Notes: a model not told the origin generated them from the letters alone. DNA of 33,452 bases from Gyrodactylus bullatarudis (GCA_012064415.1 SSNU01000162.1:205323-238774); one strand, 5' to 3'. Counted from the stretch's first letter, positions 9,333 to 18,843 are shown. Numbers and translations: made by a program.

Positions 9333-10503
9333 CTATCCATCGCCTTTAGGGGGAGTGAACCAACCATTTTCAGCGTGTAAATTAACAAGTCCCTTGAAGG
9401 AAACTTGTGCTCGACGAAGAGAGTACGTCTCTTCAGAAACAGCAAAATTGATTTTTGCCTTTCCCTTGACTAATGTGGCCATAATTTGAAGGATAACAGA
9501 CTCAATATTATAGGCAGAGGACCATCCCTGTTTAGTTAAAAGTTCCATACAAATAGCACCACCAGCAAGAACATAGCCGTTCTCGATAACTGGATATTTT
9601 ACACGAATGAAAGGTGGTTCATATGGATAGGATTCTTTGAATAATAATTGCAAGGCTACATGGTTACGTTCATTCTTTTGAGATTCATTTCCTGGCTGAA
9701 TATTTTCTTGAAAAGCTATCAATTCCTTTGCAAGAAAACTATCCTCATCGAATTTATAGAGTTTAACTTCCCAATCATAGAGATTATCTCCAATCAAATC
9801 AACGGTGAATACACCCAATTTGTAGCTTTCACATTTGTAAATATCTCGAAGTTCTTTCATTAAGCGATCATTTGAGGAAATTGATCCAGAATATGCAGAT
9901 TTTTTACACAAGGCTTTAACTCTTTCCAAATTGTCCACATCCTTACTAGACATGCCATCATATTCAGAACTAAAAAGGAGATAATTAAAAAATGTTTACT
10001 TTTCCATCATTGAATCGTTTATACGGATAACTTCTTCATCCTCAAAACCAGTATCATCAGTATCACTCTCTACAAAATTGAAGGAAGACTCAGTTACAAA
10101 GCAATGAGCTGGATTGAAACTAGGACAGAGGAGTGACAATTCAGTGGGCAGGTCTTCGTTAAAATGACTGCAAAGGAGATGAACAAGTGCTTTAATCTGA
10201 CAAGATATAAAATAGTAATTCGGATCTATACGCTGAACTTTAGAAAGAATATCCGAAAGGAATGATTCTTCACAGTCTGAAAACCAAATGGGCGGACTTC
10301 TTGGATAATTATCCTTTAAAATAATCAAAAATAAAAAGAATTACAGTTATACTGCCATTCAATTCATAAGTAGAGGATTGAGAGATATAGAGACAGGATA
10401 TCTCATCGAGCGTGAAGGAATTTATTCTGAATTTTGAATGATCTCGAGGAAATAGCTCAAGAAGAAGTTTTTGTTCCTCTTTTAACCTTTTTAAACAAGC
10501 CAT
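9333..10503 (-). CDS. UBE2Q: UBE2Q-type E2 ubiquitin-conjugating enzyme
   Basis: Carries ubiquitin as a thioester from E1 to substrates or E3s. Three exons (10503-10345, 10313-10000, 9969-9333) joined across 31- and 30-nt introns give 369 aa, close to vertebrate UBE2Q2. Residues 1 to about 105 form the RWD-like N-terminal domain ([20 protein letters not shown]). An acidic linker follows near 130-155, where UBE2Q proteins have a Glu run. The UBC fold starts at about residue 185 ([14 protein letters not shown]). The catalytic Cys is C298 in [18 protein letters not shown], a UBE2Q hallmark, and the protein ends in [12 protein letters not shown] chose the ATG at 10503 because it matches the family start; the frame is open to a Met at 10554. 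Like other UBE2Q members it lacks the canonical HPN motif. Confidence 0.9.
9970..9999 (-). other. 30-nt intron in UBE2Q
   Basis: GTAAAC donor and TTTTTAG acceptor, with the codon split after its second base. An in-frame TAA directly follows the donor, so the intron must be removed to reach the catalytic domain. Confidence 0.8.
10314..10344 (-). other. 31-nt intron in UBE2Q
   Basis: GTAATT donor and TTAAAG acceptor, phase 0. Splicing gives [16 protein letters not shown], matching the conserved UBE2Q N-terminal domain. Unspliced RNA is frame-shifted. Confidence 0.85.
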
Positions 10504-11611
10504 ATTTATATTAGTGCACAAATTAAAATGCAATAAAATTTCTTGCGAAATCATTACAAGAATTTCCTTTTAAAAATAAGTCCATATAATCAAATTCAAA
10601 TTAAAAAAAAAACAGATTCTGTTTAACAGAGGCTCTTAGAGCTCTTATTAGATAAATTTTGGGTCTAAAATTCAGAGATTGCTGATAGAACTTCTATCGT
10701 AGAAGGCTTCGATCCATTACAACTATAGAAAATCATTCTACAATTAAGCTACAATCTTTCATTTGATGGATTAATTTGAACATTAGAAGTCATAATATAA
10801 ATAAATTTGCTCAGATTTTTGGACCAAACAGTTTGGTTTTAAACTCTAAAATTTAGAGCAAAATAAGCTTGATTTCAAATCCTGTCAAGTTAACTTTGAA
10901 TCTGATTAATGAGTACTACTCATTGAGTAGGTACAGTTGGCGCAGAAACAATTTCGACTTAGACTCAAAAAATTACTTGAAAAATTATCTAAGGGATTTG
11001 ACCAACCGTATGATAACAGTGGAAGCCGAAAATATTCACGGTCTTTATTCTTTGGAATATACCAGTTAATACACAATATAATAAATATTATGTTACTAAT
11101 AATTATTACTTATAAGAATAGTATACACAGTATTATATTATACAGACGGAACCGAAACTCGATGGCCACCCCAGTCCGAAGAAAATAGAGCGTAATATAT
11201 CGGATAGAATTACTATTCACTACAGGATAGGCAGGGTTGAGAGAAAATTGAGTACCTTATTAAAAGAAAAGAATAAAATTAAGAAAATAGATAAGAATGT
11301 ACCAAGGTCTAATCAATAAAAGAATAACTAAGAAAGAAAATATTGTTAGAGAAGAAATAGTGAGAATGATTTATGAAATTTTCACTGAACAATGTAAATG
11401 GGATATGAAGCATTAATCTACACTCGAAAGAATAAATAAAAGAATTTTAATTTGAAAGCAAACCTTGATTACTCTTTGTATTGGACTTTGTAAATTAGTC
11501 GCGTGAAAAATTTTCAATGAAAATCATCTATGGATGAAATTGGATCCTAATGGTAAAGCGAATATTAAGCAAAAAAAGAAAATGTGTAACAAATTTTAAC
11601 TTAAAATCTCA
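10504..11611. other. AT-rich intergenic stretch, no supported gene
   Basis: Upstream DNA of UBE2Q (minus strand) and of the first sHSP gene (plus strand). Short overlapping frames at 10869-11188 have no recognisable domain and look like chance. Confidence 0.45.
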
Positions 11612-11714
11612 AGAAATTTCTATAGAATAATCTAGAATTTTCTAGCTGGATCTAGAAGCAATTTGATTGGTTGTTTTCCAGCCAATCAAATTCAATCACA
11701 AATAACTATTTATA
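11612..11714 (+). promoter_or_regulatory. Heat shock promoter of sHSP copy 1
   Basis: Two perfect heat shock elements of form nGAAnnTTCn: AGAAATTTCT (11612-11621) and AGAATTTTCT (11634-11643). They are followed by two CCAAT boxes in opposite orientation forming a 10-bp palindrome (ATTTGATTGG at 11661-11670, CCAATCAAAT at 11682-11691). A TATA box (TATTTATA, 11707-11714) lies about 93 nt before the ATG. This is the layout expected of an HSF1-driven gene. Confidence 0.8.
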
Positions 11715-11806
11715 CGCTGGCAATCCATGTGTGAATTAAACTCAAATTCAATCATAGTAATATCAAATACAACTACAACCTCGAAAATTCTAGCAAGTCA
11801 AGAATC

Positions 11807-12688
11807 ATGTTCACAATCGTTCCTATCGACTCATCTCTCCGCCAGAGATTCAACCGAATGGTACCCAGAAGAGGACTCTTCGCCCACGACCCCTTCCTGA
11901 GCAACTTCTCCCTGCTCTCCGACGACATGAACTGGGCATTCGACAACCTGCATAGGAACATACTGAGACTCGAGCCCTGGGACAGTTTCCGCGGGCTGAC
12001 TCGTAGCCACTTCCCTCTCATACATCGTGAAATCATACCTGTCGACTTTGGAGAGGAAATGAGACGGAACGCCATGTCTGCCTGGAACGACGCCTACGAG
12101 GTCGACAACACTGGTAACGTCAACTTCCGAGTCTGCTACGACGTCAAGGACTTCCCCGAGGACAAAGTAAAGGTCAGCGTCGAGAACGGCCAGCTCACCG
12201 TCGAGGGCGAGAAAGAGACCAAGACTACCAACTCCTCTTCGCACTCGAGATTCTGCAGGACCATAACGCTCCCATCCAACATCGAGATGGACGCCATCAA
12301 GATAGAGAGGACCAACGACGGGGTCCTTGTGATCAGTGCTCCCGTCAAAAAGACTGCCATCTCAGGCGGGAAGCCACTATCCGTCCAAGGCTCTGACGAC
12401 CAAGGTCTGAAGAAGACCGGACAATCGGGTCTCTCGACTGTCGACAACTCTGCGCACATTGAGTTCGCCCTCGAGTCAGGCACCACCAAGGACAATATCA
12501 AGGTCTCTGCTCAGAGGCACGAGGTCAGCGTTAGCGTAGCTGCCGAGAAGAAGAACGAGTCAATCACAACCACCAGGAACTTCAATCTGACCCTTGCCAT
12601 AGATCCTGACAAATCAAAGTGGACAGTCGACAACGATCTCTTCATATTCGAGGCTCCTTACGAAGTCGAAAACTCAAAGATGGAATGA
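11807..12688 (+). CDS. Two-domain small heat shock protein, copy 1
   Basis: ATP-independent holdase chaperone of the alpha-crystallin/HSP20 family, 293 aa, no intron. The N-terminal region (1 to about 100) is rich in Phe and Arg and contains RLEPWDSFRG (54-63), akin to the WDPF-type motif. A first alpha-crystallin domain spans about 102-181 (VNFRVCYDVKDFPEDKVKV, then DGVLVISAP at 171-179). After a Gly/Ser-rich linker, a second, diverged crystallin domain covers about 214-285 (AHIEFALESG onward to FIFEAPYEV). Tandem crystallin domains are known from flatworm p40/TSP36-type proteins. There is no C-terminal I-x-I motif that I can see. Codon use is much more GC-rich than in neighbouring genes, consistent with strong expression. 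AATAAA is at 12738-12743. Confidence 0.92.
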   Translation: MFTIVPIDSSLRQRFNRMVPRRGLFAHDPFLSNFSLLSDDMNWAFDNLHRNILRLEPWDSFRGLTRSHFPLIHREIIPVDFGEEMRRNAMSAWNDAYEVDNTGNVNFRVCYDVKDFPEDKVKVSVENGQLTVEGEKETKTTNSSSHSRFCRTITLPSNIEMDAIKIERTNDGVLVISAPVKKTAISGGKPLSVQGSDDQGLKKTGQSGLSTVDNSAHIEFALESGTTKDNIKVSAQRHEVSVSVAAEKKNESITTTRNFNLTLAIDPDKSKWTVDNDLFIFEAPYEVENSKME

Positions 12689-12737
12689 GGCGACACTGAA
12701 CCAAGATAGATGTTTTTCCTATTATTTTGCATTTTCC

Positions 12738-12743
12738 AATAAA
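12738..12743 (+). terminator. Poly(A) signal of sHSP copy 1
   Basis: AATAAA 50 nt past the stop codon, near the inner end of the repeat arm. Confidence 0.7.
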
Positions 12744-12748
12744 ACTAT

Positions 12749-13613
12749 TCTAAATCATATAACGACTTTTGATAAACCTCTCTATAATAATGAGAAATTT
12801 GTTAATTATAGACATTTTGTTTGATTTTATTCCTTTTTCTAGCCAACCTTTTTGATTCTTCTGATCATGAATTAATTACAGAATGAATAAGATTCCAACA
12901 TACGATACAGCAGTATAAGGAGCAAATAAGAGATTATTTAAATCTTTACAGCCCTCACTGTCTGAGTCAGACCTCTTAACTCAACCGATCTTCATACTGT
13001 CGTTATTCAAATGAATGTTTATGAAAACTAAATTAAAAGATGAATTAATTATATAGACAATATACTGATCCAAGTTATTTAGATGCCATTTGAATGTTGG
13101 AGATTTTAAACTTTCCCAAAACTGGAGTTGCTATTGTATGATAATAATTGCATAAAATCATTCAGAGAAATTAACTAATATTAATATTATTACTATTGTA
13201 ATGATCAAGGTCTTTTGATGGAATAGTTTTTGAACTATTGAGAGACTGTTGAGAGTCTCATTTTGACTTCAAGGCTATTTTTATTAAAGGTCTGTTTTCA
13301 TAAACTTTTTTGGAGCTTCTAATGAATACTTTGAATTTTAATTGATCTCTTCTCAAGGTTCTCACCTCACAGAACTTTCAGCTGTAGATATCTTTTTTTT
13401 AGCCAAAGCTTGTTACTGTAGTGATCCATCACAGTCTTTTATTCAAAATCCTCAGAATTTTTCTAATTTGAGGAAGAGCAAATTATAATGTTTTAATTAT
13501 AAACAAAATGTACAATTTAAAGATATATTTTTTATTTAAGGCCTCTGCATTAGAGAGGCATTATTCAATTTTTAAAGTCACGTTATCAATGTCGAAAAAT
13601 CTCTTTCAGGATC
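12749..13613. other. Left part of the spacer between the sHSP copies
   Basis: Unique AT-rich DNA not shared with any other part of the window. It contains a small hairpin (GCCTCT...AGAGGC, 13541-13559). Upstream exons of the 13614-13824 exon may lie here, but I cannot define them. Confidence 0.4.
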
Positions 13614-13824
13614 CGCAGATGGCGCTTTCGTGAACCTGAATGAGATCCCCAATTCAATGGCCAATGAAACTGCAAACTTGTTGAAGTCTGTCGAACGAAA
13701 CAGGAACAATGCTTTTGACCGGTATGCATCAATGATGACAGATATGAAAGAGATGCTGGACAACAAAATCACCGCTGCCCTCACAGGAACCCCAGCTAAG
13801 AGAGATCACTCTAAATATTACTAA
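13614..13824 (+). CDS. Orphan terminal exon of an unidentified gene
   Basis: A pyrimidine-rich acceptor (CTCTTTCAG) precedes an open frame that ends at TAA, 13822-13824. It encodes about 69 residues: SADGAFVNLNEIPNSMANE, then an amphipathic Lys/Glu/Met-rich stretch that could form a coiled coil, and a basic tail ending HSKYY. Composition is clearly more coding-like and GC-rich than the flanks. An AATAAA lies 24 nt downstream (13849-13854). The exon begins in the middle of a codon and there is no good ATG, so upstream exons are needed; I could not find them in the 865 bp back to the sHSP repeat. I do not recognise the protein. It may be a gene truncated by the sHSP rearrangement. Confidence 0.5.
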
Positions 13825-14139
13825 GAGGTTGTTAGCACATAAGTTGTTAATAAAACAATAAAAAGCATTGAAAGTTTTTATCTCTGATTTTAGTAGAGCT
13901 ATAATAAGATAGAAAATAGTAAATATTAATTAATTAATGAATAAAAAAAACTGAGTTAAATTTCGAAATTCTTGGATAATTCTGTACTTTATACTGAACC
14001 TCAAGGGATGGCTGAGTAAAATGGGAGAAGAAATTTTGACGTAAGAGGTATCATGGAGAAATTTATTACTATGAAAATTCCAACATACATGATATAATAA
14101 TCAATGTTGTAAAGATAAAAATGCCAAATTTTTATCAAG
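13825..14139. other. Right part of the sHSP spacer
   Basis: 3' UTR and flanking AT-rich DNA past the orphan exon. No gene seen. Confidence 0.45.
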
Positions 14140-14199
14140 ATAGTTTTATTGAAAAATGCAAAATAATAGGAAAAACATCTATCTTGGTTCAGTGTCGCC

Positions 14200-15081
14200 T
14201 CATTCCATCTTTGAGTTTTCGACTTCGTAAGGAGCCTCGAATATGAAGAGATCGTTGTCGACTGTCCACTTTGATTTGTCAGGATCTATGGCAAGGGTCA
14301 GATTGAAGTTCCTGGTGGTTGTGATTGACTCGTTCTTCTTCTCGGCAGCTACGCTAACGCTGACCTCGTGCCTCTGAGCAGAGACCTTGATATTGTCCTT
14401 GGTGGTGCCTGACTCGAGGGCGAACTCAATGTGCGCAGAGTTGTCGACAGTCGAGAGACCCGATTGTCCGGTCTTCTTCAGACCTTGGTCGTCAGAGCCT
14501 TGGACGGATAGTGGCTTCCCGCCTGAGATGGCAGTCTTTTTGACGGGAGCACTGATCACAAGGACCCCGTCGTTGGTCCTCTCTATCTTGATGGCGTCCA
14601 TCTCGATGTTGGATGGGAGCGTTATGGTCCTGCAGAATCTCGAGTGCGAAGAGGAGTTGGTAGTCTTGGTCTCTTTCTCGCCCTCGACGGTGAGCTGGCC
14701 GTTCTCGACGCTGACCTTTACTTTGTCCTCGGGGAAGTCCTTGACGTCGTAGCAGACTCGGAAGTTGACGTTACCAGTGTTGTCGACCTCGTAGGCGTCG
14801 TTCCAGGCAGACATGGCGTTCCGTCTCATTTCCTCTCCAAAGTCGACAGGTATGATTTCACGATGTATGAGAGGGAAGTGGCTACGAGTCAGCCCGCGGA
14901 AACTGTCCCAGGGCTCGAGTCTCAGTATGTTCCTATGCAGGTTGTCGAATGCCCAGTTCATGTCGTCGGAGAGCAGGGAGAAGTTGCTCAGGAAGGGGTC
15001 GTGGGCGAAGAGTCCTCTTCTGGGTACCATTCGGTTGAATCTCTGGCGGAGAGATGAGTCGATAGGAACGATTGTGAACAT
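14200..15081 (-). CDS. Two-domain small heat shock protein, copy 2
   Basis: Encodes the same 293-aa chaperone as 11807-12688, with no amino-acid difference and no nucleotide difference that I could find in the coding region. It is oriented tail to tail with copy 1. It has its own full promoter, so both copies should be heat-inducible. Identity in silent sites and in the promoter means either very recent duplication or ongoing gene conversion between the arms. Domain layout and remarks are as for copy 1. Confidence 0.92.
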   Translation of the reverse strand: MFTIVPIDSSLRQRFNRMVPRRGLFAHDPFLSNFSLLSDDMNWAFDNLHRNILRLEPWDSFRGLTRSHFPLIHREIIPVDFGEEMRRNAMSAWNDAYEVDNTGNVNFRVCYDVKDFPEDKVKVSVENGQLTVEGEKETKTTNSSSHSRFCRTITLPSNIEMDAIKIERTNDGVLVISAPVKKTAISGGKPLSVQGSDDQGLKKTGQSGLSTVDNSAHIEFALESGTTKDNIKVSAQRHEVSVSVAAEKKNESITTTRNFNLTLAIDPDKSKWTVDNDLFIFEAPYEVENSKME

Positions 15082-15173
15082 GATTCTTGACTTGCTAGAA
15101 TTTTCGAGGTTGTAGTTGTATTTGATATTACTATGATTGAATTTGAGTTTAATTCACACATGGATTGCCAGCG

Positions 15174-15276
15174 TATAAATAGTTATTTGTGATTGAATTT
15201 GATTGGCTGGAAAACAACCAATCAAATTGCTTCTAGATCCAGCTAGAAAATTCTAGATTATTCTATAGAAATTTCT
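15174..15276 (-). promoter_or_regulatory. Heat shock promoter of sHSP copy 2
   Basis: Mirror of the copy 1 promoter: heat shock elements at 15267-15276 and 15245-15254, the CCAAT palindrome at 15197-15227 and the TATA box at 15174-15181. Confidence 0.8.
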
Positions 15277-15874
15277 CGATATTTTTCTTTTTTCTTTCAA
15301 CATTATGCTGTTTACTAAAAAGTATCTGGTTAAAATTATTACTCTAGGCCTATTAATATATATGTTCCTTAAATAAAGATAATTACTTTTAGATTTTTCT
15401 TGCTCATACCTTTCATTCATCATTATAAGAAGTTCTTTTCGGAAAACATTCATCTTTTTGTTACACTCAATCATTCTACAATTAGGCCTGTAGGTTGTGA
15501 AACTAAATTACCCTCTTTAAGAGGGCCTCATCCAGCTGTCCTCAATAGTTTTTCGAAATTATCAACATACTTACGAGTAGGGTTTCTGTTTCAGAAAAAT
15601 TAATGTTTTAATTTAAAAATCAGGATTGTTCAATATCGTTATGGTCTGCCGGACATGGCATTCTCCTAAAATGGGTTGTCTGAAAATGATCATTTCCGTT
15701 TTGATTAGACAAATAACACTGTGTTATCAAGAAGAATGATATAAATTTACATTATGGTTTGTTCTTCTAAATATTTTTTTCTGTTATAGTAAGTTTTACA
15801 TCATTCAAATGGACACTTATAGTCTCGATGAAATTTACTCGTAAGTTGATGACGCAAAGAAAAACCTACAGCTT
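15277..15874. other. AT-rich intergenic stretch
   Basis: No gene I can support. A GT-AG pair near 15840-15870 would give a 31-nt intron, but the flanking frames do not match, so I do not call it. Confidence 0.4.
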
Positions 15875-16021
15875 CTCACTGTTAAAATCAAAAGAGATTT
15901 TCGTGTAAAAAGAAATGATAGTACGTCCCTGGAATATAAATGTACGGAAAAAGCATGTCTATTCCAAATAAGATTTTATAAGAAGCGAGATGGGACTGTC
16001 CACTTCTTCATCTTTAATTAA
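15875..16021 (+). pseudogene. Relic of a FLYWCH/MULE-type zinc-binding domain
   Basis: A short frame (TVKIKRDFRVKRNDSTSLE, then YKCTEKACLFQIRFYKK) ending at a TAA. The pattern of aromatic-Arg-x-x-x-Ser/Asp, C-x4-C and a following basic beta strand resembles the N-terminal DNA-binding region of MuDR/MULE transposases and FLYWCH fingers. The downstream His/Cys ligands are missing. It is too short to be a gene on its own. This call rests only on a pattern judged by eye. Confidence 0.25.
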
Positions 16022-17858
16022 CTTTTTTATTCTATTTTATCAGAATTATTCTTCTAAGTAGATATGTAATTCATATTTACTAAAACTTGAAAATCTCTAT
16101 TTTATTTACCGGAATATTTTCTAAACATCTATTCTTTTGCTCTCATTTACTCATTTATTAGGTAAATCGACAATAGTAAAGGTAATTTCAAAAGTTATAA
16201 TCAATAAAGATTATAAGATCCACTACAACAAAAATATGGTATAATTCATTTTTATTTTAAGTTTTCCCATGATTGTGGAGTTCTTGTCACAACTTATAGA
16301 ATCTATGATTTAGCTTTCATTATTCTTATTTAACTTATTATGAGAGACTTTGATCATTTTATATTAAAACTGCAACCGGAACATGATAAATTATCCTTAA
16401 TAATATCAATTCGATCGAAAATTTCTTGCCTATAATCGTCTGGTCAATGATAACTTCTGTTCTAAGCTGGATTTCATTTATTTTCTAGTTATTAAAATTT
16501 TCTTGATACTACTATATATTAATGCGTTAAATACGGAGAATTTCATTCACATTCATTCATGAAAAGTTCTGATAAGATGTGAATATCCTTTTTGCTGAAC
16601 GAGGAAGGGCTTAAGCCTTCTTTAACACATTTTGACAAATTTAAATGATGAGATGTTGAATAGAAAGTATCAGAATAATGATCATAAAGGATCTAGCATG
16701 AATTATTTTCAGTTCAGGAGCTACATAATTTTGAGTTGATTCCACGGTCTTCTCATTATAACCTGCTCCTCAGAGTCTCAACTAAGACATTGACTAGGAC
16801 ATAGAGTAGGGATATGATTACTTGATCATAATGTAATTTTTAAATCTGTTTTCTTTTTTTAAAGCCAGCTTTTCTTGAATTAATATACCTGCTTGGTCTG
16901 TTTGTAAACAAAAAAAATCGCCTTTTCAAATTAACAAATAAAGAAAGACCATAATGTTTTAAAAGACCATTTTTTGAGTCATCGATAGCTAGTGAAAAAA
17001 TGGTATTATGTAAACCTGTCGAAATGTGTAGAAAAATTAGCATTGAAATTCGATAGCTCGATTTAAACTCGAATCGTAATCCTAAAGAAGTATTAAAAAG
17101 ACTGAACTATGCAAACAGGTACAGGTTTACAGAAAGAAAACGTGAGAGAAAAAGGTTTATATGATTGGGTGAAAAAAGAGAATCTTTATTGTATACATTG
17201 TGATAATGTGTCTCAATGGTCTTTATGATTCCCTCTGATTGGCTAGATTCAAATTGATCATTTTGATTGGTCAAAATCTTCTATCTCATTGGAAACAATT
17301 TTATGAATATTTTTCATTTAGATAGTTTAATAACAGAGACAATGGATCAAATTATTTCATCCTTCTATTCAAACTAATGGATTAATTGCACATTGTTAAG
17401 CCTAATTTTACATCATTGGTAAATAAGAAACGATTCTTTGACAGTATGCAATTTAGTGAAAGCCTATTTGCTAACCAGAAAAAGAGTTATTCATGAGTTA
17501 TTCAACTTACAAAAATTATATTATTTCTTCATGCAATTAACTCAATCATAAGGAAAGAGTTAAAATGAATCTATTCCTCGTTCAAGTTACTAATTATCTG
17601 AAAAGAAATTCATCTGAAAAGCCTCATTGATAAATCCCTTAATTAATTGAGAAAAGCCTCTCTTCTTGATAACATAAGAGAAAGAACAATACAAGAAGGA
17701 GTCAGTCAACCCTGAACTAAACCCTGTTACACACACATATAATTTATAGATTAAAAGTTTAAAATTATTATACCTAATTAAAATCACTGTTTAATGGATT
17801 TACTGGAAGAATTTCATTTGTAAAAAGTCTGTGATTAATTCCCACATATACACTAGGA
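16022..17858. other. AT-rich stretch upstream of the GPCR
   Basis: No supported gene. Three CCAAT-type boxes on the minus strand (ATTGG near 17232, 17266 and 17290) lie about 570-630 bp before the receptor's ATG and could belong to its promoter region. Confidence 0.35.
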
Positions 17859-18794
17859 ATGGATGGCATCCCACAAGAAGATATCGTTGGTAAAATCATT
17901 CTTAACGTATTTCTCTGGTCCGTGGTGATACTTTCAATTTTCGGCAACCTTCTTGTCTGCCTTGCCATAACCACAGATAAACTCTTATGTCGACGATCTA
18001 ATACCCTCTATGTGTCGTTAGCCATTGCTGACCTGATTGTATCTACTGGTGTTATGACCTTCTCTTTAATGTATGAATCTCGTGGCATTTGGATCTATGG
18101 AAAGACGTTTTGTAAAATTTATTTATCTCTTGATGTTATGTGTTCAACAGCCTCGATTATCCATCTTGTTGCCATAGCTATTGAACGCTATATTCATATA
18201 AGTCGTCCGTTTTTTTATCAGAAATTCGACAAAAAACTTCATTTTGCCATCATCATCCTGGTTATATGGATAATATCCTTTTTCCTGTCATTTCTTCCAA
18301 TCTTTCTGAATTTGCACGTGCCAAAAGGAGCTAGTGAAGACTTTACATTTGGTCTGAAGGAAGATCAATGTCTCATGGAATTAAGTTTGGAATATGGCCT
18401 GATTTCTTCGACCATTAGCTTCTTTATCCCTTGTCTAGTGATGTTTATAATTTATGGAAAACTCTATTATTTTGCCCGGAGTCATAGTAATCGAATCAAG
18501 AATTTATGTAGCCCTTTGGAAATGAAAGAGTCAACCTCAGATCAGCAAAACGTCAAAGTCCCACAAGGGTCCCTGTTGAAGAAATTATTGAATCCAAATA
18601 ATAATCGTTACTTAAATCGAGTTCATGCTGACCATAAAGCAGCCATAACACTTGGAATAATTCTTGGAGTTTTCATAATTTGTTGGGTCCCTTTCTTTAT
18701 TATAAACTGTATTAATTCAGTCTGTCGATGCATAGATGGTGAGTTTTTATATTATAATATAATTATAGATGTCAACTATTGTATTTTCTTTTGA
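17859..18794 (+). CDS. D1-like biogenic amine GPCR lacking a visible TM7
   Basis: Class A G-protein-coupled receptor closest in pattern to D1-type dopamine receptors. TM1 is about 14-38 (FGNLL). TM2 has D58. TM3 carries C85, the amine-binding D92 and ERY at 109-111 within SLDVMCSTASIIHLVAIAIERY, a strong D1-like signature. TM4 has W137, and C171 is the loop disulphide partner. TM5 has S183, S184 and S187 (catechol contacts) and P191. TM6 has CWVPFF at 275-280. After residue 294 a strong donor (GTGAGT, 18739) begins a possible 30-nt intron (to 18768). Because 30 is a multiple of three, spliced and unspliced RNA both run into the TGA at 18792. Neither contains TM7 or NPxxY. A distal exon across the transposon-filled DNA, or a truncated receptor, is possible. 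Confidence 0.8.
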   Translation: MDGIPQEDIVGKIILNVFLWSVVILSIFGNLLVCLAITTDKLLCRRSNTLYVSLAIADLIVSTGVMTFSLMYESRGIWIYGKTFCKIYLSLDVMCSTASIIHLVAIAIERYIHISRPFFYQKFDKKLHFAIIILVIWIISFFLSFLPIFLNLHVPKGASEDFTFGLKEDQCLMELSLEYGLISSTISFFIPCLVMFIIYGKLYYFARSHSNRIKNLCSPLEMKESTSDQQNVKVPQGSLLKKLLNPNNNRYLNRVHADHKAAITLGIILGVFIICWVPFFIINCINSVCRCIDGEFLYYNIIIDVNYCIFF

Positions 18795-18843
18795 ATGTAC
18801 TCAATATTGGTCTCATGAAATTGGTTCTTTTCATTCATATTAA

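Larger units (their letters stand above)
11612..12748 (+). repeat. Left arm of 1137-bp sHSP inverted repeat
   Basis: Every position checked matches the reverse complement of 14140-15276 (coordinates sum to 26888) except 12736, which is C here and T in the partner copy. The arm holds the complete promoter, the intronless coding region and the poly(A) signal. Homology stops exactly at the distal heat shock element on the outside and a few bases past AATAAA on the inside. Confidence 0.95.
14140..15276 (-). repeat. Right arm of 1137-bp sHSP inverted repeat
   Basis: Reverse complement of 11612-12748, with the single mismatch at 14152. Confidence 0.95.

Noticed and set aside
10640..10740. tRNA-like words (CTTCGATCC) near hairpins
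   Set aside because: No cloverleaf can be drawn and there is no proper T-arm or acceptor stem.
10869..11188. Overlapping 66- and 83-codon frames
   Set aside because: No recognisable domain, no coding-like composition and stops close by in each frame.
11773..12501. Open frames antisense to the sHSP gene (100, 137 and 121 codons), repeated at 14387-15115
   Set aside because: They are antisense shadows of GC-rich sHSP coding sequence and appear in both copies only because the DNA is identical.
15840..15870. 31-nt GT-AG intron after a start at about 15810
   Set aside because: The spliced frame stops quickly and does not join the zinc-domain-like frame downstream.
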